Shown here piece by piece: positions 6,342 through 7,900 of a stretch of DNA of 7,900 nucleotides (the first letter of the stretch is position 1; each line of letters opens with the position of its first letter). The stretch is from JALOAD01 sp023228995 [NCBI: Candidatus Muiribacterium halophilum] (GTDB taxonomy: Bacteria > Muiribacteriota > Muiribacteriia > Muiribacteriales): positions 1-7,900 of the forward strand of contig JALOAD010000092.1 of assembly GCA_023228995.1 (NCBI GenBank), read 5' to 3'. The notes below the pieces were generated by a model. It worked only from the letters and a program-made list of their open reading frames with translations, searched no databases and was not told the DNA's origin. A program made the position numbers and the translations under genes.

Positions 6342-6722
6342 TTAGATGTGGTGTAATCCTTTACCATCATTTGAAGAATCCAATGAAATCCACCTTATTT
6401 GGTTATTTTGTTGATGTGGTTTTCTTCCATGAAGTTCATTATAACCTGCTGTGAAACCACGCTTAGCAATTTCTGTAAAATACGGCAAAGCATATTTGTA
6501 TTTTTTATCATCGAAATTATACCAATTTTCAAACATAATTAGAATTCCATGTTGAAGACAATCCATCATTTCTTCTTCATCACGGTATTTGTGTGCAAGT
6601 CTTCGGATTGTGTTAGTTGCAATTAGTTCAAAATAGTGTTCTGCTTTACGAGTTAAGTAACCTTTTCCTTTACTTAAAACTATCTCATAATATAAGTCAC
6701 TATCCTCTAAATAATTAGCCAT
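6342..6722 (-). CDS. 55: Late-transcription sigma factor, T4 gp55-like (short)
   Basis: T4 gp55 is a minimal sigma factor that binds host RNA polymerase and recognises the late promoter TATAAATA. This 126-residue protein keeps the region-2 core at about 30-100: YFELIATNTIRRLAHKYRD, then EMMDCLQHGILIMFENWYNFD (51-71), and YKYALPYFTEIAKRGF (75-90), following the family pattern 'D.I..G......NFD..K...A.AY......F'. It is clearly shorter than T4 gp55 (185 residues). The T4 C-terminus ends in a hydrophobic/acidic sliding-clamp-binding tail; here the end is SLDSSNDGKGLHHI, with no clear equivalent. The start at 6722 has no Shine-Dalgarno but an A/T-rich leader. A TATAAATA box lies about 120 bases upstream on the same strand. 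The next gene is the inserted endonuclease, then gp4. Family assignment is good; loss of clamp coupling is inference. Confidence 0.78.
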   Translation of the reverse strand: MANYLEDSDLYYEIVLSKGKGYLTRKAEHYFELIATNTIRRLAHKYRDEEEMMDCLQHGILIMFENWYNFDDKKYKYALPYFTEIAKRGFTAGYNELHGRKPHQQNNQIRWISLDSSNDGKGLHHI

Positions 6723-6768
6723 AAATAATTTTGTTTATTTTTTGTGTTTTGTAAAATAAATAATTTTG
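6721..6768. repeat. 13-base direct repeat in the gp55-like leader
   Basis: ATAAATAATTTTG occurs exactly at 6721-6733, overlapping the gp55-like start codon, and again at 6756-6768. On the minus strand this reads CAAAATTATTTAT, with the copy nearer the gene flowing into ATGG. It may be a regulatory or translation-leader repeat, or low-complexity chance. Confidence 0.4.
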
Positions 6769-6818
6769 GATTTATGTGCTTTTGAGGCTTCTAAAGCTAT
6801 TATTTGAGTAGATATGGC

Positions 6819-6833
6819 GAGAATAATATTCTC
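6819..6833. promoter_or_regulatory. Operator-like palindrome downstream of the candidate late promoter
   Basis: GAGAATA-A-TATTCTC is a perfect 7-base inverted repeat around one base. It begins 8 bases past the TATAAATA box on the minus strand, where transcription would start, so a bound protein could block initiation. It has no T-run, so it is not a terminator. Confidence 0.4.
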
Positions 6834-6841
6834 AGCGTTAA

Positions 6842-6849
6842 TATTTATA
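6842..6849 (-). promoter_or_regulatory. Candidate T4-type late promoter (TATAAATA)
   Basis: The minus strand reads an exact TATAAATA between the terminator of the unknown coiled-coil gene and the gp55-like gene. This is the T4 late -10 consensus. Transcription would begin near 6835 and run into gp55, the second endonuclease, gp4 and portal. The box could occur by chance in AT-rich DNA, but its intergenic position and strand are right. Confidence 0.5.
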
Positions 6850-6872
6850 CATGGGGTTGGATAAAAAGTTTG

Positions 6873-6902
6873 AAAAACCTCAACTCCAAGGAGTTGAGGT
6901 TT
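6873..6902 (-). terminator. Intrinsic terminator after the unknown coiled-coil gene
   Basis: AAACCTCAACTCC (6875-6887) and GGAGTTGAGGTTT (6890-6902) are perfect 13-base complements separated by two bases, so the tip opens to a small loop. On the minus strand the stem ends in GGTTTTTC and is followed shortly by CTTTTT. It lies 23 bases after the stop codon of the upstream gene. Confidence 0.82.
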
Positions 6903-6925
6903 CCATATACATGATAACCAGTTAA

Positions 6926-7900
6926 TTATCTTAACATAATTTTTCTAGCTTTTGACTTTTCAACCTTAATAGTGTTTAATTCTTCTGTTAATTTGTTCTT
7001 ATAAACTAATAAATTACTCTTTGTAGTCTGTAATTCTTTACTTTCTTTAAGAAGTTCTTCATTTTCATTTAACATTTTCAATGATTCATTAACATCTTGA
7101 AGTTTCATATCAATTTGTTGTTCTCTATCTTCTAAACCTCTAAGACTTTTCAATTCATTAGATAATTTATTTTCAAAGAAATGAGTTAAATCATAATCTA
7201 ATTCTTTCTGTACATCATGAATTAATTCAGAAGCATTTTCATAAGCATAAAATCTTGAACCTGTTCTGTTATCTTTATTATAGATATACATTTTATCTTT
7301 GTAGTTAAACGCAACTGATTCACAGAATGGATTTAATAAGTTAGATACTTTCAACGCAACATCAAGTTCTACGAATTTATCTAAATTATTAACTGTCGAT
7401 TCAACTAAGTTGTAATAATCTCTCTTTAAGTAAGGAATGATTGGTGAATTAAATAATGTTTCTAATGTAGTTTCTTTATCTAATTTTTCACCATTCAAGT
7501 AAATTGAGTTATCTTTTGTAGAAACACCTAATTTAAGATTTTCATCAATTTGGAAAGTAATAGTATTTTCTTCAATTTCTGACATATTCATAACTTTTTC
7601 AAGTAATCTAATATTTCTTACCTTATCTTCATCTTTTACATAATCATCAGCAAAAACTTGCTTAATTTCTGATTCAGCAATTAAAAACCATCTATCAATA
7701 ATATATGCTAAGTGACCTTCATCAACTTTTTCTACTAAAGTGTAAATTTTTGCAGCTTTACCTGAATTTTCTAAATTTTGTCTTTCAATTGGAGAAGCAG
7801 ACATTTTCATTAAGAAATGCTTAATTTCTGGTACCCAATCATAAATAGAAAGTTCATTAAGAACTGATTCCATTCTAGCGTCATCATTTGGTTTGTTGAT
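6926..7900 (-). CDS. Unknown phage protein with C-terminal coiled coil (5' end outside window)
   Basis: The frame is open to the window edge. An ATG at 7873 is possible, but nine further codons upstream (INKPNDDAR) continue without a stop and no ribosome-binding or A-rich leader precedes 7873, so the true start is probably beyond the window. At least 324 residues are encoded. I do not recognise the family. There is no signal peptide, membrane segment or catalytic motif. The N-terminal two thirds are a mixed alpha/beta acidic sequence (for example TITFQIDENLKLGVSTKDNS and YKDKMYIYNKDNRTGSRFYAY). From about residue 240, counted from ATG 7873, to the end it is a long Leu/Glu/Lys coiled coil. A structural or scaffold-type role would fit the neighbourhood, but nothing in the sequence proves it. 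A strong terminator follows the stop. Confidence 0.85.
   Translation of the reverse strand: MNKPNDDARMESVLNELSIYDWVPEIKHFLMKMSASPIERQNLENSGKAAKIYTLVEKVDEGHLAYIIDRWFLIAESEIKQVFADDYVKDEDKVRNIRLLEKVMNMSEIEENTITFQIDENLKLGVSTKDNSIYLNGEKLDKETTLETLFNSPIIPYLKRDYYNLVESTVNNLDKFVELDVALKVSNLLNPFCESVAFNYKDKMYIYNKDNRTGSRFYAYENASELIHDVQKELDYDLTHFFENKLSNELKSLRGLEDREQQIDMKLQDVNESLKMLNENEELLKESKELQTTKSNLLVYKNKLTEELNTIKVEKSKARKIMLR

Noticed and set aside
6723-6925. tRNA or riboswitch in the intergenic region
   Set aside because: No cloverleaf, TTCGA arm or CCA end, and no known riboswitch core; only the terminator, palindrome, repeat and promoter-like box are supported.

Overview
This window looks like part of a T4-like (myovirus-type) tailed phage genome, in its head-morphogenesis and late-transcription region. 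Five minus-strand genes carry a core signature or fit the layout. A prohead protease (gp21-like) runs off the left edge. A portal protein (gp20-like) is followed upstream by a 243-residue protein of uncertain role and a gp4-like head-completion nuclease. A short gp55-like late sigma factor comes next. A large coiled-coil protein of unknown function runs off the right edge. The DNA is very AT-rich. Almost no start codon has a Shine-Dalgarno sequence; most have A/T-only leaders instead. This style is typical of Bacteroidota and their phages, so a Bacteroidota host is the best guess, though it is an inference.

Layout, left to right: gp21-like protease (1-378, minus, 3' end missing); a 297-base spacer with a palindrome, a possible gene remnant and a 15-base element found upstream of two divergent starts; a 543-residue endonuclease on the plus strand (676-2307); two terminators back to back (2315-2391); portal (2404-4104, minus) with a repeat-encoded Gly-rich tail; the 243-residue gene (4141-4872); gp4-like nuclease (4874-5386); a second endonuclease of 294 residues (5396-6280); a 17-bp hairpin touching its start codon; gp55-like sigma factor (6342-6722); a 203-base intergenic region with a candidate late promoter, an operator-like palindrome and a terminator; and the unknown coiled-coil gene (6926-7900).

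The core genes belong to one programme. gp55 would direct RNA polymerase to late promoters, the portal starts the prohead, gp21 digests the internal scaffold, and gp4 (perhaps with the 243-residue protein) finishes the DNA-filled head. Two free-standing, probably selfish, homing-type endonucleases sit in this cluster. One separates portal from protease on the opposite strand. The other sits between the sigma factor and gp4 on the same strand. They have different architectures: a 23-residue repeat array plus nuclease plus a possible GNAT-like domain, versus three zinc-binding repeats plus nuclease. The most interesting points are these two intruders, their local expression signals, and the short gp55 that lacks an obvious clamp-binding tail.
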